Assembly: GCA_963618065.1 (NCBI GenBank)
Contig: CAVERH010000131.1
Span: forward strand, 1 to 5,449
Reading direction: 5' to 3'
Length of the DNA: 5,449 nt
From: Suilimivivens sp963618065
Lineage (GTDB): Bacteria; Bacillota; Clostridia; Lachnospirales; Lachnospiraceae
The translations under genes and the position numbers were made by a program. Of the stretch, positions 1 to 5,449 are shown piece after piece; position 1 is the first letter of the stretch; each line of letters starts with the position of its first letter. The notes under the pieces were generated by a model, which had not been told where the DNA came from, did no database searches, and saw nothing but the letters and a program-made list of their open reading frames with translations.

Positions 1-74
1 GCGTAGCATGCTGGAGACTTGGCTATGAAACTTCGGATATCTGGGATGTGATTGAGGAATACCTCAATAAATAA
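1..74 (+). CDS. C-terminal end of an unidentified protein (partial, cut by window edge)
   Basis: An open frame beginning at base 3 runs 23 codons to a TAA at 72-74, ending in the residues DIWDVIEEYLNK. The other two + frames are closed almost at once, at bases 4-6 and 26-28. The residue mix (aromatic and acidic, amphipathic helix-like end) looks like a real protein C-terminus, but the piece is too short to name a family. It points toward the regulator on the opposite strand, so the two genes converge on the hairpin at 176-211, which could terminate both. The gene may have nothing to do with the sugar locus. Confidence 0.5.
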   Translation, partial: VACWRLGYETSDIWDVIEEYLNK

Positions 75-125
75 TTTGTAACTATTCAGAGCCATGCAAA
101 TTATGGCAATAGGGACGATGAATGC

Positions 126-143
126 TATGACTAAACAGTCATA
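126..143. repeat. Small perfect inverted repeat in the left intergenic gap
   Basis: TATGACT at 126-132 and AGTCATA at 137-143 form a perfect 7-bp stem with the 4-base loop AAAC. No T-run follows on either strand, so it is not a convincing terminator. A weaker 5-bp stem (GCCAT 91-95 with ATGGC 103-107) lies just upstream. Both sit between the end of the left partial gene and the main terminator. They may help protect the 3' end of the + transcript, or may be chance in AT-rich sequence. Confidence 0.3.
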
Positions 144-151
144 AATAAAAT

Positions 152-170
152 AGAAATTAAAAGAAAAGGA
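152..170. repeat. 19-bp repeat, left copy, next to a terminator
   Basis: The sequence AGAAATTAAAAGAAAAGGA is found here and again, without a mismatch, at 5327-5345. Each copy lies immediately before a terminator hairpin on the + strand. Read on the - strand it is a T-rich tract directly after the hairpin, as expected for the U-tract of a terminator working in the - direction. Here it would terminate the - strand regulator gene. The exact identity over 19 bases is the unusual part, since the two hairpins themselves differ in sequence. Confidence 0.75.
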
Positions 171-172
171 CT

Positions 173-211
173 AAGAGCAGTCATGTGGAGAATTTCCATA
201 TGGCTGCTTTT
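173..211. terminator. Bidirectional intrinsic terminator between convergent genes
   Basis: AGCAGTCATGTGGA (176-189) pairs with TCCATATGGCTGCT (195-208) across the loop GAATT. This gives a 14-bp stem with two G-U pairs on the + strand RNA. Outer bases 173-175 and 209-211 can extend it to 17 bp. On the + strand a short T-run (208-211) follows. On the - strand the hairpin is followed by a long T-rich stretch, the complement of the 152-170 repeat. The regulator's stop codon (complement of 211-213) abuts the hairpin, so its main job is probably to end that transcript, with some activity for the left partial gene. Confidence 0.85.
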
Positions 212-1323
212 CATTGTCGTGCATTAATAGATATGCCTTTGCAATTCTTACGAAATTGCCGTGGAGTGATGCCAACAGCGTCTTTAAATTGCCGGTAAAA
301 ATAGGACTCGCAGGAATAATTCAGCTGAAGAGCAATTTCCCGGACGGAAAGATCTGTGGTGAGGAGAAGCTCTTTTGAACGTTCGATCCGCAGATTTTGC
401 ACATAGGCAGAAAAGGTGTGACCGGTATGCTTTTTGATCAGGCGGTTAAAGTAATCCTCCTGATAGTGGAATTCTTTGACCAGCATCGGGATATCTACAG
501 TTGCAAGATGAAGATGTATAAATTCAGAGAGAATTTTGAAGGATACAAAAGTACGATCGGCAACAGAGGCAGTGGAAAGCTGATTCTTTCTGTCACGATC
601 AAGAATCTGGATAATACGCAGGAAATATGCCTGAACTACACGCTGGTGTCCAAGCATGGCGGCATTAATTTCGTTGTAAATGGAGGCATACAGAGCATCA
701 ACCTGATCGGCATCGTCTGCAGACAGATGTTTTGAAAGATAGTTTGCAGAGGATTTTTCATGCAGACACTGTATCATGAAATTGCGCCAGTCTCCTGGCA
801 GGAGACTGTTGATAAAGTAATCATCAATTATGTGCTGGTCGATCTGGAGATAGAAGATTGTACCGGTACATTCTGTACTGATATCTGTATGTCTGCAGTT
901 GCTGTCCAGAAGGCATACTTCGTTGGAGCGGATATATGTTTTTTTTCCTTCAATTTCGACCACATACTGCCCCGTTGGAACATAGATAAGCTCATAGAAA
1001 TTATGGCGGTGCAGATGGGTGAGCTTTGGGCTGTTTTCATACAGGAGTTCAGGATATTCTGTTCCTGGTATTGAAAGGAACAGGTGAGCAGGTTCAATAT
1101 CTGAAGCTGCAATATGTGTTTCGGCAACAAGAGTAAAAGAGCGATAGGCTTCTATTACAGGACACATCTTTTTTGCAGTTTCGGGATCAATGGAACCGAA
1201 AAGAAACTTGTGGAGTGCATCAACTGACAGAATGGAACTGCCATATAAATGAAGGTTTGATTCTTTAGTTTTTTCTATTTTATTTGAAAAGGTGTCAAGC
1301 AGACATAGCATCTGAGAATTCAT
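211..1323 (-). CDS. AraC-family transcriptional regulator with N-terminal cupin-type sensor domain
   Basis: A 370-residue cytoplasmic DNA-binding protein that probably controls the divergent transporter and hydrolase genes in response to a sugar. Residues 100-141 form a cupin-like ligand-binding stretch: HLHRHNFYELIYVPTGQY at 103-120, then EGKKTYIRSNEVCLLD. The C-terminal 100 residues carry the two AraC helix-turn-helix units, one around 276-308 (VKEFHYQEDYFNRLIKKHTG) and one around 325-359 (LSVREIALQLNYSCESYF, then GITPRQFRK), matching the family signature. About 95 residues precede the cupin, making it longer than the usual 280-300; that part is unrecognised. The start is set by AGGAGG four bases upstream of this ATG; the next Met (residue 5) would be 16 bases away. 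It is transcribed from a strong promoter in the shared 151-bp gap and ends at a hairpin terminator. Family is certain; activator or repressor role and ligand are not visible. Confidence 0.93.
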   Translation of the reverse strand: MNSQMLCLLDTFSNKIEKTKESNLHLYGSSILSVDALHKFLFGSIDPETAKKMCPVIEAYRSFTLVAETHIAASDIEPAHLFLSIPGTEYPELLYENSPKLTHLHRHNFYELIYVPTGQYVVEIEGKKTYIRSNEVCLLDSNCRHTDISTECTGTIFYLQIDQHIIDDYFINSLLPGDWRNFMIQCLHEKSSANYLSKHLSADDADQVDALYASIYNEINAAMLGHQRVVQAYFLRIIQILDRDRKNQLSTASVADRTFVSFKILSEFIHLHLATVDIPMLVKEFHYQEDYFNRLIKKHTGHTFSAYVQNLRIERSKELLLTTDLSVREIALQLNYSCESYFYRQFKDAVGITPRQFRKNCKGISINARQ

Positions 1324-1327
1324 GGTT

Positions 1328-1333
1328 CCTCCT
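1328..1333 (-). promoter_or_regulatory. Ribosome binding site of the AraC-family gene
   Basis: The - strand reads AGGAGG-AACC-ATG: a full Shine-Dalgarno core with only four bases to the start codon, which is tight. This favours Met1 over Met5, and the short spacing may limit translation of the regulator. Confidence 0.8.
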
Positions 1334-1378
1334 GAGGGTTTATATTTGAAAGTCGGAAAAGTGCAGGTTTTTTATATC

Positions 1379-1389
1379 CAAATCGTTTG
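1379..1389. promoter_or_regulatory. CAAA-TCG-TTTG palindrome at the expected araC-type transcription start
   Basis: CAAA and TTTG flank a 3-base centre. The site falls where the - strand transcript should start, about 6-7 bases past its TATAAT box. A protein bound here could block the regulator's own transcription. The arms are only 4 bp, so chance is a real alternative. Confidence 0.3.
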
Positions 1390-1394
1390 ATTTT

Positions 1395-1423
1395 ATTATA
1401 TTCCTTCTTGTAAAGAATTACAA
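1395..1423 (-). promoter_or_regulatory. Promoter of the AraC-family regulator gene
   Basis: On the - strand TTGTAA (complement of 1418-1423) is followed by exactly 17 bases and a perfect TATAAT (complement of 1395-1400). This is a good vegetative-type promoter with a four-of-six -35 box. The transcript would start near 1388, giving a leader of about 65 bases before the ATG. The -35 box is one arm of the palindrome at 1408-1423, so anything binding there should block this promoter, which suggests autoregulation. Confidence 0.75.
1408..1423. promoter_or_regulatory. Palindromic operator-like site TTGTAA-AGAA-TTACAA
   Basis: Two perfect 6-bp arms flank a 4-base centre and cover the -35 box of the divergent regulator promoter. 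The position suits a regulatory site acting on both directions. Bases 1409-1422 also match 12 of 14 positions of the CcpA cre consensus TGWAANCGNTNWCA, but miss its central CG (here GA), which weakens that reading. The binding protein could be the divergent AraC product, CcpA or another factor. Confidence 0.5.
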
Positions 1424-1438
1424 TTTATTTAAATTCAA

Positions 1439-1444
1439 AATAAT
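1439..1444 (+). promoter_or_regulatory. Candidate -10 box for the symporter-hydrolase operon
   Basis: AATAAT matches TATAAT at five of six positions and would start the transcript near 1451, a leader of about 24 bases. No good -35 box lies 16-18 bases upstream, which would fit an activator-dependent promoter. An alternative pairing is TTGTAA (1408-1413), 16 bases, TAAATT (1430-1435). The sequence alone does not decide between them. Confidence 0.35.
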
Positions 1445-1460
1445 TCCTTACAATTATCGC

Positions 1461-1468
1461 AAAGGAGG
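1461..1468 (+). promoter_or_regulatory. Ribosome binding site of the symporter gene
   Basis: AAAGGAGG is a near-perfect Shine-Dalgarno sequence with six bases (AACAAC) before the ATG at 1475. It fixes the start and predicts efficient translation. Confidence 0.85.
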
Positions 1469-1474
1469 AACAAC

Positions 1475-2839
1475 ATGAAAGAACAAAAGGGTTTGAAAAT
1501 GTGGCAAAAGATCGGGTACGGAATAGGCGATCTGGGAAGTAATTTTGCATGGACAACAGTCGTGTCGTTTGTACTGATTTACTTTACAAATGTGGTTGGC
1601 CTGCAGGCAGGGGTGGTAGGAACATTGATGGCGTTTTCACGGGTGCTTGACGGAATCAGTGATGTGATTATGGGGCGTATCATTGATGTGACGCACAGCA
1701 GGATTGGAAAAGCCAGATTCTGGTATCTGGTGAGTACATTCCCAACTGCTATTTGTGTATTTTTGATATTTAATGTGCCTGCAGTGCTGAGCCTTAATGG
1801 AAAATATGTATACACCTTTATCGTTTATACACTTATGGGAGCGGTGTTTTATACCATGAGTAATATTTCATACTCTACTTTGGTAGCACTGGTTACAAAA
1901 AATGAGAAAGACCGTATCCAGATGTCTTCTTACCGTTTTATGTTTGCGATGGTTGGTGTTATAGCAATAACATCCGCAACATCAGGACTGGTTGATGCCT
2001 TTGGAGGCGGACAGACAGGCTGGCGTACGGTATCAATCATTTATACGATCATTGCTTTTGTAGGTCTGATAATTCCTTTCTTCTGTGTACATGAGCTTCC
2101 GGAAAGCGAACTGATGGAAGAGGTACCTCGGGCTGGAATGAATCAGATGGAAGAGAAAAAGACAGGTTTTTTTACATCCATAAAGCTGCTTTTGACAAAC
2201 AAATATTTTGTACTGATTCTGCTGGTGTATTTCTTTAATTATCTGCTGTCGGGCGTAAATTCCGGAGTGATGGTTTTCTATGCTACTTATGTGCTGAAAA
2301 ATACTACTGTTATGGGACTGCTGAGTATGGCAAGTATGCTTCCGATGATCATATTTATGCCTTTTATGGCAAAGATAGTAGGGAAAGCGGGCAGCATGCA
2401 AAGGTCATGTGTGATAGGAACCGTAATATCCATTATCGGTGGAGTGATTATTCTGTTTGGGGGAAATTTCTCTTTTGCATTATTGCTTGTTGGACTTTTG
2501 GTGAAATGTATAGGAACTCTGCCAGGAACTTCTACTTTTGGACCGCTGACAGCCGCAGCGAATGAAAATATCCAGCTTCGGACAGGACAGGATCTGACAG
2601 GAATGTTTTTCTCCTGCTCATCTGTAGGTACAAAGCTGGGACAGGGACTGGGAACGGCACTTACCGGAATTCTTCTGGATCTTGGAAGGTTTGACGGAAT
2701 GGCAGCAGTCCAGGCTCCGTCAGCAGTATCAATGATTAAATATCTGTACATACTGACCCCGGTGATTGGATCTGTGATTACATTGGTGATCTATCTTGGA
2801 ATGGATGTTGAAAAGAAAAATTCCATGCTTAAAGCGTAA
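1475..2839 (+). CDS. GPH-family (MelB/UidB-like) sugar:cation symporter
   Basis: A 454-residue inner-membrane carrier of the glycoside-pentoside-hexuronide:cation symporter family (major facilitator fold, about 12 membrane helices, with a hydrophilic central loop at roughly 206-232). The N-terminal stretch YGIGDLGSNFA (15-25) resembles UidB/GusB more than MelB. The two acidic residues that bind the coupling cation in MelB (Asp55, Asp59) correspond to D59 and D63 in SRVLDGISDVIMG. The loop motif after helix 2 is D71 to W83 (DVTHSRIGKARFW). K387 in GTKLGQGLG matches MelB Lys377. The usual ADxxEYG motif before helix 11 is altered to AANENIQ (361-367). These alignments are from memory of the families. 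It is the first gene of the operon, 38 bp before the GH2 gene, so it probably imports that enzyme's substrate. Family is sure; the exact sugar and ion are not. Confidence 0.92.
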   Translation: MKEQKGLKMWQKIGYGIGDLGSNFAWTTVVSFVLIYFTNVVGLQAGVVGTLMAFSRVLDGISDVIMGRIIDVTHSRIGKARFWYLVSTFPTAICVFLIFNVPAVLSLNGKYVYTFIVYTLMGAVFYTMSNISYSTLVALVTKNEKDRIQMSSYRFMFAMVGVIAITSATSGLVDAFGGGQTGWRTVSIIYTIIAFVGLIIPFFCVHELPESELMEEVPRAGMNQMEEKKTGFFTSIKLLLTNKYFVLILLVYFFNYLLSGVNSGVMVFYATYVLKNTTVMGLLSMASMLPMIIFMPFMAKIVGKAGSMQRSCVIGTVISIIGGVIILFGGNFSFALLLVGLLVKCIGTLPGTSTFGPLTAAANENIQLRTGQDLTGMFFSCSSVGTKLGQGLGTALTGILLDLGRFDGMAAVQAPSAVSMIKYLYILTPVIGSVITLVIYLGMDVEKKNSMLKA

Positions 2840-2848
2840 GATAGCATG
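2824..2848 (+). repeat. Weak hairpin over the symporter stop codon
   Basis: CATGCT (2824-2829) pairs with AGCATG (2843-2848) around a 13-base loop holding the TAA stop. No T-run follows, so it should not terminate transcription. It might slightly separate expression of the two genes, or be chance. Confidence 0.25.
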
Positions 2849-2862
2849 CAGAGTACAAACGG

Positions 2863-2870
2863 AAAGGAAG
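2863..2870 (+). promoter_or_regulatory. Ribosome binding site of the GH2 hydrolase gene
   Basis: AAAGGAAG lies in the 38-bp gap, with its AGGA core nine bases before the ATG at 2878. It is weaker than the symporter's site. I see no promoter in the gap, so the hydrolase is probably translated from the shared message. Confidence 0.7.
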
Positions 2871-2877
2871 AGTTTAT

Positions 2878-5325
2878 ATGAAGAAAACTAAGATAAATGA
2901 CGGGTGGAAGTTCAGCTACGGGCTTTTGGGAAAATTAGCAGCGCTTGTTGGTACACAGCATGAAAAATTTGAATCAGTTGATCTTCCACATGATTTTGTA
3001 ATATCTACGGATGTTTCTCCTGATGCGGTTGGAGGACGTTTTACAGGTTTCTATAAGGGAAATGCCGGCACTTATTGTAAGACATTGCCGTTTGAAAAAG
3101 AAGATTTGAAGAAGAGACATGCATTGCTTTTTGATGGTGTTTACAGAGATGCACAGGTAGCCGTGAATGGATGCGTGATAGGAGTGCATAATTATGGGTA
3201 TACCCCTTTTATCTATGATATTACTGAGTATTTGCAGCCTGGAGAAAACACAGTCATCGTTGAGGTTGATTCCTCCCGGGAGCCCCATTCACGATGGTAC
3301 AGCGGTGGAGGGATATACCGGGATGTGTATCTTCTTGAATCTGAGAGAAGATATATACAGCCCTGGTCAGTTTTGGTAAAGACAGAGACCCTGATCAATG
3401 GAGATGCTGTGATACGGATTGAAGCAAAACTGGGCGGTACAGCTACTTATGGAGAAAGGATAACTTTTGTGCTCAGAGATCCGGAAGGTAAAGTGGTGGA
3501 AACCCGCAGATTTTTAACCCGTGGAAATGACCATTTCTCTATAAGAATGGAAGTAGAACAGGCAAAGCTGTGGAGTCCGGAAAGTCCTTCCCTGTATCAT
3601 GTAGATGTTGAACTCAGTAATGCTGATGGAATCCTGGACACAGATTCTGTACAGACTGGAATACGTACACTGACCTTGACAGGACTGCACGGTTTACAGC
3701 TGAATGGAAAAACTTATCAGATAAAAGGAGGAAATCTTCATCATGACAATGGTATCCTTGGTGTAGCAGCTTTTAGAGATGCTGAATACCGCAGGGTACA
3801 GAAGATGAAAGAAGCAGGATTTAATACGGTCCGCTGTGCTCACAATCCCCCTTCTGCAGAGTTCCTGAATGCCTGTGATGAACTGGGAATAATGGTAATG
3901 AATGAGCTTTTTGATGTCTGGTCTGTAAATACAAATGATGCGGATTACCATTTGAATTTTGATACCTGCTGGGAACAGGATATGGAGAATGCAGTAATGC
4001 GTGACAGAAACCATCCCAGTATCATTATGTGGTCCATCGGAAATGAAATCTCAAATGTGCTTCATGCAAATCCGATAGACGGGATGATTCTCACCAGAAA
4101 GCTTGTGGAGAAGATGCGTACACTTGATCCTACCAGGCCGATTACAAATGATGGAAGTGGAAATCGTAAATTTTCTAAGGAGGAGATAGAGCGATCTGTA
4201 AAAGATTACGGAAAGGCAGGCGTAAATAATGCAGAGATCATTCTGGATCTGGGAGGTCCCTTTGACTCCATGAGACTGGATGAGGAAACTTTTGAAGAAT
4301 ATGTATCAATGCTTGACAGCTATAATCCGCACTATGTACATAACTGCAATTATATAGATGCAGAAAAATACCCACATCTGCCGCTAGTACCGGGAGAGAT
4401 GTTCAGCAGTGGAATAGATCTTTCATGGGAACAGGTAAAAAAATATCCCAATATTATCGGAGACGTAGTATGGACCGGATGGGATTATCTGGGTGAATCT
4501 GGGATAGGAGTACCCTGTTATCTGACAGAGGAAGAGCATCGTAAGGTGGAAGACCAGATGGAGATTATTCCTATGAATATTCCCTACCCTACAAGAGTTT
4601 CCGGCTGTGGAGATATTGATATAACAGGTGCATTCAAGCCATCTGTTGCATACAGACGCATTGTATGGGGCAGCCGGGAAACCCATATAAGTGTACTTCC
4701 GGCAAAGTATTATGGTCTGGTAAAAAGAAAGAATGCCTATGCGTTTCCGGCAGTTGAGGATTCCTGGAGCTGGTATGGAGATGAAAAAAAACATGTGCTG
4801 GTATATGTGTATACCGCTGCTGAAAAAGTGAAGCTGTATCTGAACGGGAAATTGATAGGAGAAAAGACTGCCGGTAAGGAGAAAAGGTATATGGCGGTGT
4901 TTGATGTGCAGTATGTTCCTGGGGTGCTTGAAGCTGTAAGCTATAATGGCGACGAAGAGGTTTCACGGAATTGTCTGGTGACTGCCGGGAAAGCAGCAGC
5001 ACTTTCAGTTGTACTGGAAAAAGACAGATATATTGCCGACAGAGGAAATGTTGCTTATGTAAGGGTATGTGTCAATGATGACGAGGGAAACACTGTGAAT
5101 TGCGAAAATAAACATGTGATTTTATCGGTGGAAGGAAACGGAAATCTGGTAGGTGCCGGAAGTGGAAATCCGGTGACAGAAGAGAATTATACCGGAAATG
5201 AATTTGACACATATCAGGGTACACTGATAGCAGTAATACGAAGTGATGGAACAAAAGGTAAGACCATCATTACAGCTTCCGCAGATGGGGTACAGACTGG
5301 AAAAGCAGAGCTCATATGGGAATAA
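2878..5325 (+). CDS. Glycoside hydrolase family 2 enzyme, beta-galactosidase-like, cytoplasmic
   Basis: An 815-residue retaining exo-glycosidase that should split a terminal beta-linked sugar from the imported glycoside. Domains: GH2 sugar-binding jelly roll (about 1-155), Ig-like domain (160-262), TIM barrel (266-600), DUF4982-type Ig domain (about 635-700, VKLYLNGKLIGEKTAG at 651-666) and a C5-type Ig domain (706-812). Family landmarks are GGNLHHDNG (284-292), RCAHNPPS (319-326), ELFDVW (343-348) and DRNHPSIIMWSIGNE (376-390). E390 is the acid/base residue, and E507 in VPGEMFSSG is the expected nucleophile. WTGWDYLGESG (532-542) forms barrel strand 8. There is no signal peptide, so it acts inside the cell beside the symporter. 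An NxK motif where beta-glucuronidases have it is absent (CGD at 577-579 instead), arguing against glucuronidase. A loop of about 35 residues (543-577) follows strand 8. GH2 membership is certain; galactosidase is the best guess, with other neutral sugars or uronic acids possible. Confidence 0.94.
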   Translation: MKKTKINDGWKFSYGLLGKLAALVGTQHEKFESVDLPHDFVISTDVSPDAVGGRFTGFYKGNAGTYCKTLPFEKEDLKKRHALLFDGVYRDAQVAVNGCVIGVHNYGYTPFIYDITEYLQPGENTVIVEVDSSREPHSRWYSGGGIYRDVYLLESERRYIQPWSVLVKTETLINGDAVIRIEAKLGGTATYGERITFVLRDPEGKVVETRRFLTRGNDHFSIRMEVEQAKLWSPESPSLYHVDVELSNADGILDTDSVQTGIRTLTLTGLHGLQLNGKTYQIKGGNLHHDNGILGVAAFRDAEYRRVQKMKEAGFNTVRCAHNPPSAEFLNACDELGIMVMNELFDVWSVNTNDADYHLNFDTCWEQDMENAVMRDRNHPSIIMWSIGNEISNVLHANPIDGMILTRKLVEKMRTLDPTRPITNDGSGNRKFSKEEIERSVKDYGKAGVNNAEIILDLGGPFDSMRLDEETFEEYVSMLDSYNPHYVHNCNYIDAEKYPHLPLVPGEMFSSGIDLSWEQVKKYPNIIGDVVWTGWDYLGESGIGVPCYLTEEEHRKVEDQMEIIPMNIPYPTRVSGCGDIDITGAFKPSVAYRRIVWGSRETHISVLPAKYYGLVKRKNAYAFPAVEDSWSWYGDEKKHVLVYVYTAAEKVKLYLNGKLIGEKTAGKEKRYMAVFDVQYVPGVLEAVSYNGDEEVSRNCLVTAGKAAALSVVLEKDRYIADRGNVAYVRVCVNDDEGNTVNCENKHVILSVEGNGNLVGAGSGNPVTEENYTGNEFDTYQGTLIAVIRSDGTKGKTIITASADGVQTGKAELIWE

Positions 5326-5326
5326 C

Positions 5327-5345
5327 AGAAATTAAAAGAAAAGGA
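5327..5345. repeat. 19-bp repeat, right copy, next to a terminator
   Basis: An exact copy of AGAAATTAAAAGAAAAGGA at 152-170. It begins two bases after the hydrolase stop codon and its last base is the first base of the terminator stem. On the + strand it is the A-rich side of the terminator; on the - strand it would be the U-tract for a converging gene from the right. Confidence 0.75.
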
Positions 5346-5374
5346 GCTGGTGTCCGGAAGGGATACCAGCTTTT
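5345..5374. terminator. Intrinsic terminator of the symporter-hydrolase operon
   Basis: AGCTGGTGTCC (5345-5355) pairs with GGATACCAGCT (5361-5371) across the loop GGAAG, an 11-bp stem with one G-U pair, followed by TTTT (5371-5374). It lies 20 bases after the hydrolase stop and closes the operon. With the A-rich repeat on its left it should also work on the - strand. Confidence 0.88.
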
Positions 5375-5449
5375 ATAAACTGAAAATTGCTCCATATGCC
5401 CGGTACTTTCTTGAAAGAGGACTGCATAAATATATAGAAATACTTTCAG
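5375..5449. other. Unassigned right edge; possibly the end of a converging gene
   Basis: These 75 bases cannot be assigned. On the - strand a frame from the window edge (5447) runs 24 codons to TAA (complement of 5373-5375), stopping right at the hairpin, just as the AraC gene stops at the left hairpin. That mirror layout suggests a converging gene ending here. However, a + frame (LKIAPYARYFLERGLHKY) and another - frame are open over the same bases, so the coding strand is undecided. A short palindrome, CTTTC-TT-GAAAG, lies at 5406-5417. No promoter is convincing. Confidence 0.25.

Larger units (their letters stand above)
1408..1453. repeat. Longer inverted repeat spanning the symporter promoter region
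   Basis: TTGTAAAGAATTA (1408-1420) and TAATTCCTTACAA (1441-1453) are inverted copies matching at 12 of 13 positions, separated by 20 A/T-rich bases. Within it, TTACAATT occurs twice in the same orientation, at 1418-1425 and 1449-1456, 31 bases apart, close to three helical turns. Repeats on one face of the helix are typical of AraC-family target sites, so this is a candidate binding region for the divergent regulator. It could instead be a weak hairpin if transcribed. Confidence 0.5.

Noticed and set aside
183..227. Small + strand frame encoding MWRISIWLLFIVVH, resembling a hydrophobic leader peptide
   Set aside because: It lies inside the terminator hairpin, its only upstream AAAGGA is 12 bases away, and it runs into the opposite-strand regulator gene. 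No downstream gene would be controlled by it.
397..1074. Two + strand open frames of about 100 residues inside the regulator gene
   Set aside because: They are antisense to a full-length AraC-family protein with conserved motifs, have no convincing ribosome binding sites, and their residue make-up matches no family I know.
1347..1364. TTGAAAGTCGGAAAAGTG in the divergent gap as a CcpA cre site
   Set aside because: The half-site begins well, but the CG is shifted by one base and the right half does not match the consensus.
2861..2877. Separate promoter for the hydrolase in the 38-bp gap
   Set aside because: The gap has only a ribosome binding site and no -35/-10 pair, so cotranscription with the symporter is simpler.
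4162..4170. NRK at hydrolase residues 429-431 as the beta-glucuronidase NxK motif
   Set aside because: In beta-glucuronidases the motif lies after the nucleophile near barrel strand 8; this one is before the nucleophile E507, so it is probably coincidental.
1..5449. Mobile element, CRISPR array, tRNA or a novel defence-like system
   Set aside because: No transposase or integrase motifs, no regularly spaced repeats and no cloverleaf were seen. The three full genes all belong to known families in a familiar arrangement.

Overview
The window is a compact carbohydrate-utilisation locus from a low-to-moderate GC Gram-positive anaerobe, most likely a gut Lachnospiraceae-type Clostridium relative. 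That placing rests on the purine-rich AGGAGG-type ribosome binding sites, A/T-rich promoters with a perfect TATAAT box, moderate AT-rich codon use, and the gene families present. It is inference; no taxonomic marker gene is in view.

Layout, left to right. Bases 1-74 hold the last 23 codons of an unidentified + strand gene. Bases 75-210 are intergenic and end in a bidirectional hairpin terminator (176-211). An AraC-family regulator lies on the - strand (211-1323). A 151-bp divergent control region (1324-1474) carries a clear - strand promoter whose -35 box lies inside the palindrome TTGTAA-AGAA-TTACAA. A two-gene + strand operon follows: a GPH-family (MelB/UidB-like) sugar:cation symporter (1475-2839) and, 38 bp later, an 815-residue cytoplasmic glycoside hydrolase family 2 enzyme (2878-5325). 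A second hairpin terminator (5345-5374) closes the operon. The last 75 bases cannot be assigned.

How the genes fit together (inference from family knowledge and layout): a small glycoside is imported by the symporter with a coupling cation. It is then hydrolysed in the cytoplasm by the GH2 enzyme, and the divergent AraC protein senses an inducer and controls the intergenic promoters. The exact sugar is not settled. The transporter resembles the UidB/GusB branch, but the GH2 enzyme lacks a correctly placed NxK motif of beta-glucuronidases and has the DUF4982 plus C5-type C-terminal domains common in beta-galactosidase-like GH2 enzymes.

I see no mobile element, CRISPR array, tRNA, rRNA or defence system, and nothing that amounts to a new kind of system. 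The most notable non-coding signals are the palindromic control site and an exact 19-bp repeat placed just before both terminator hairpins.
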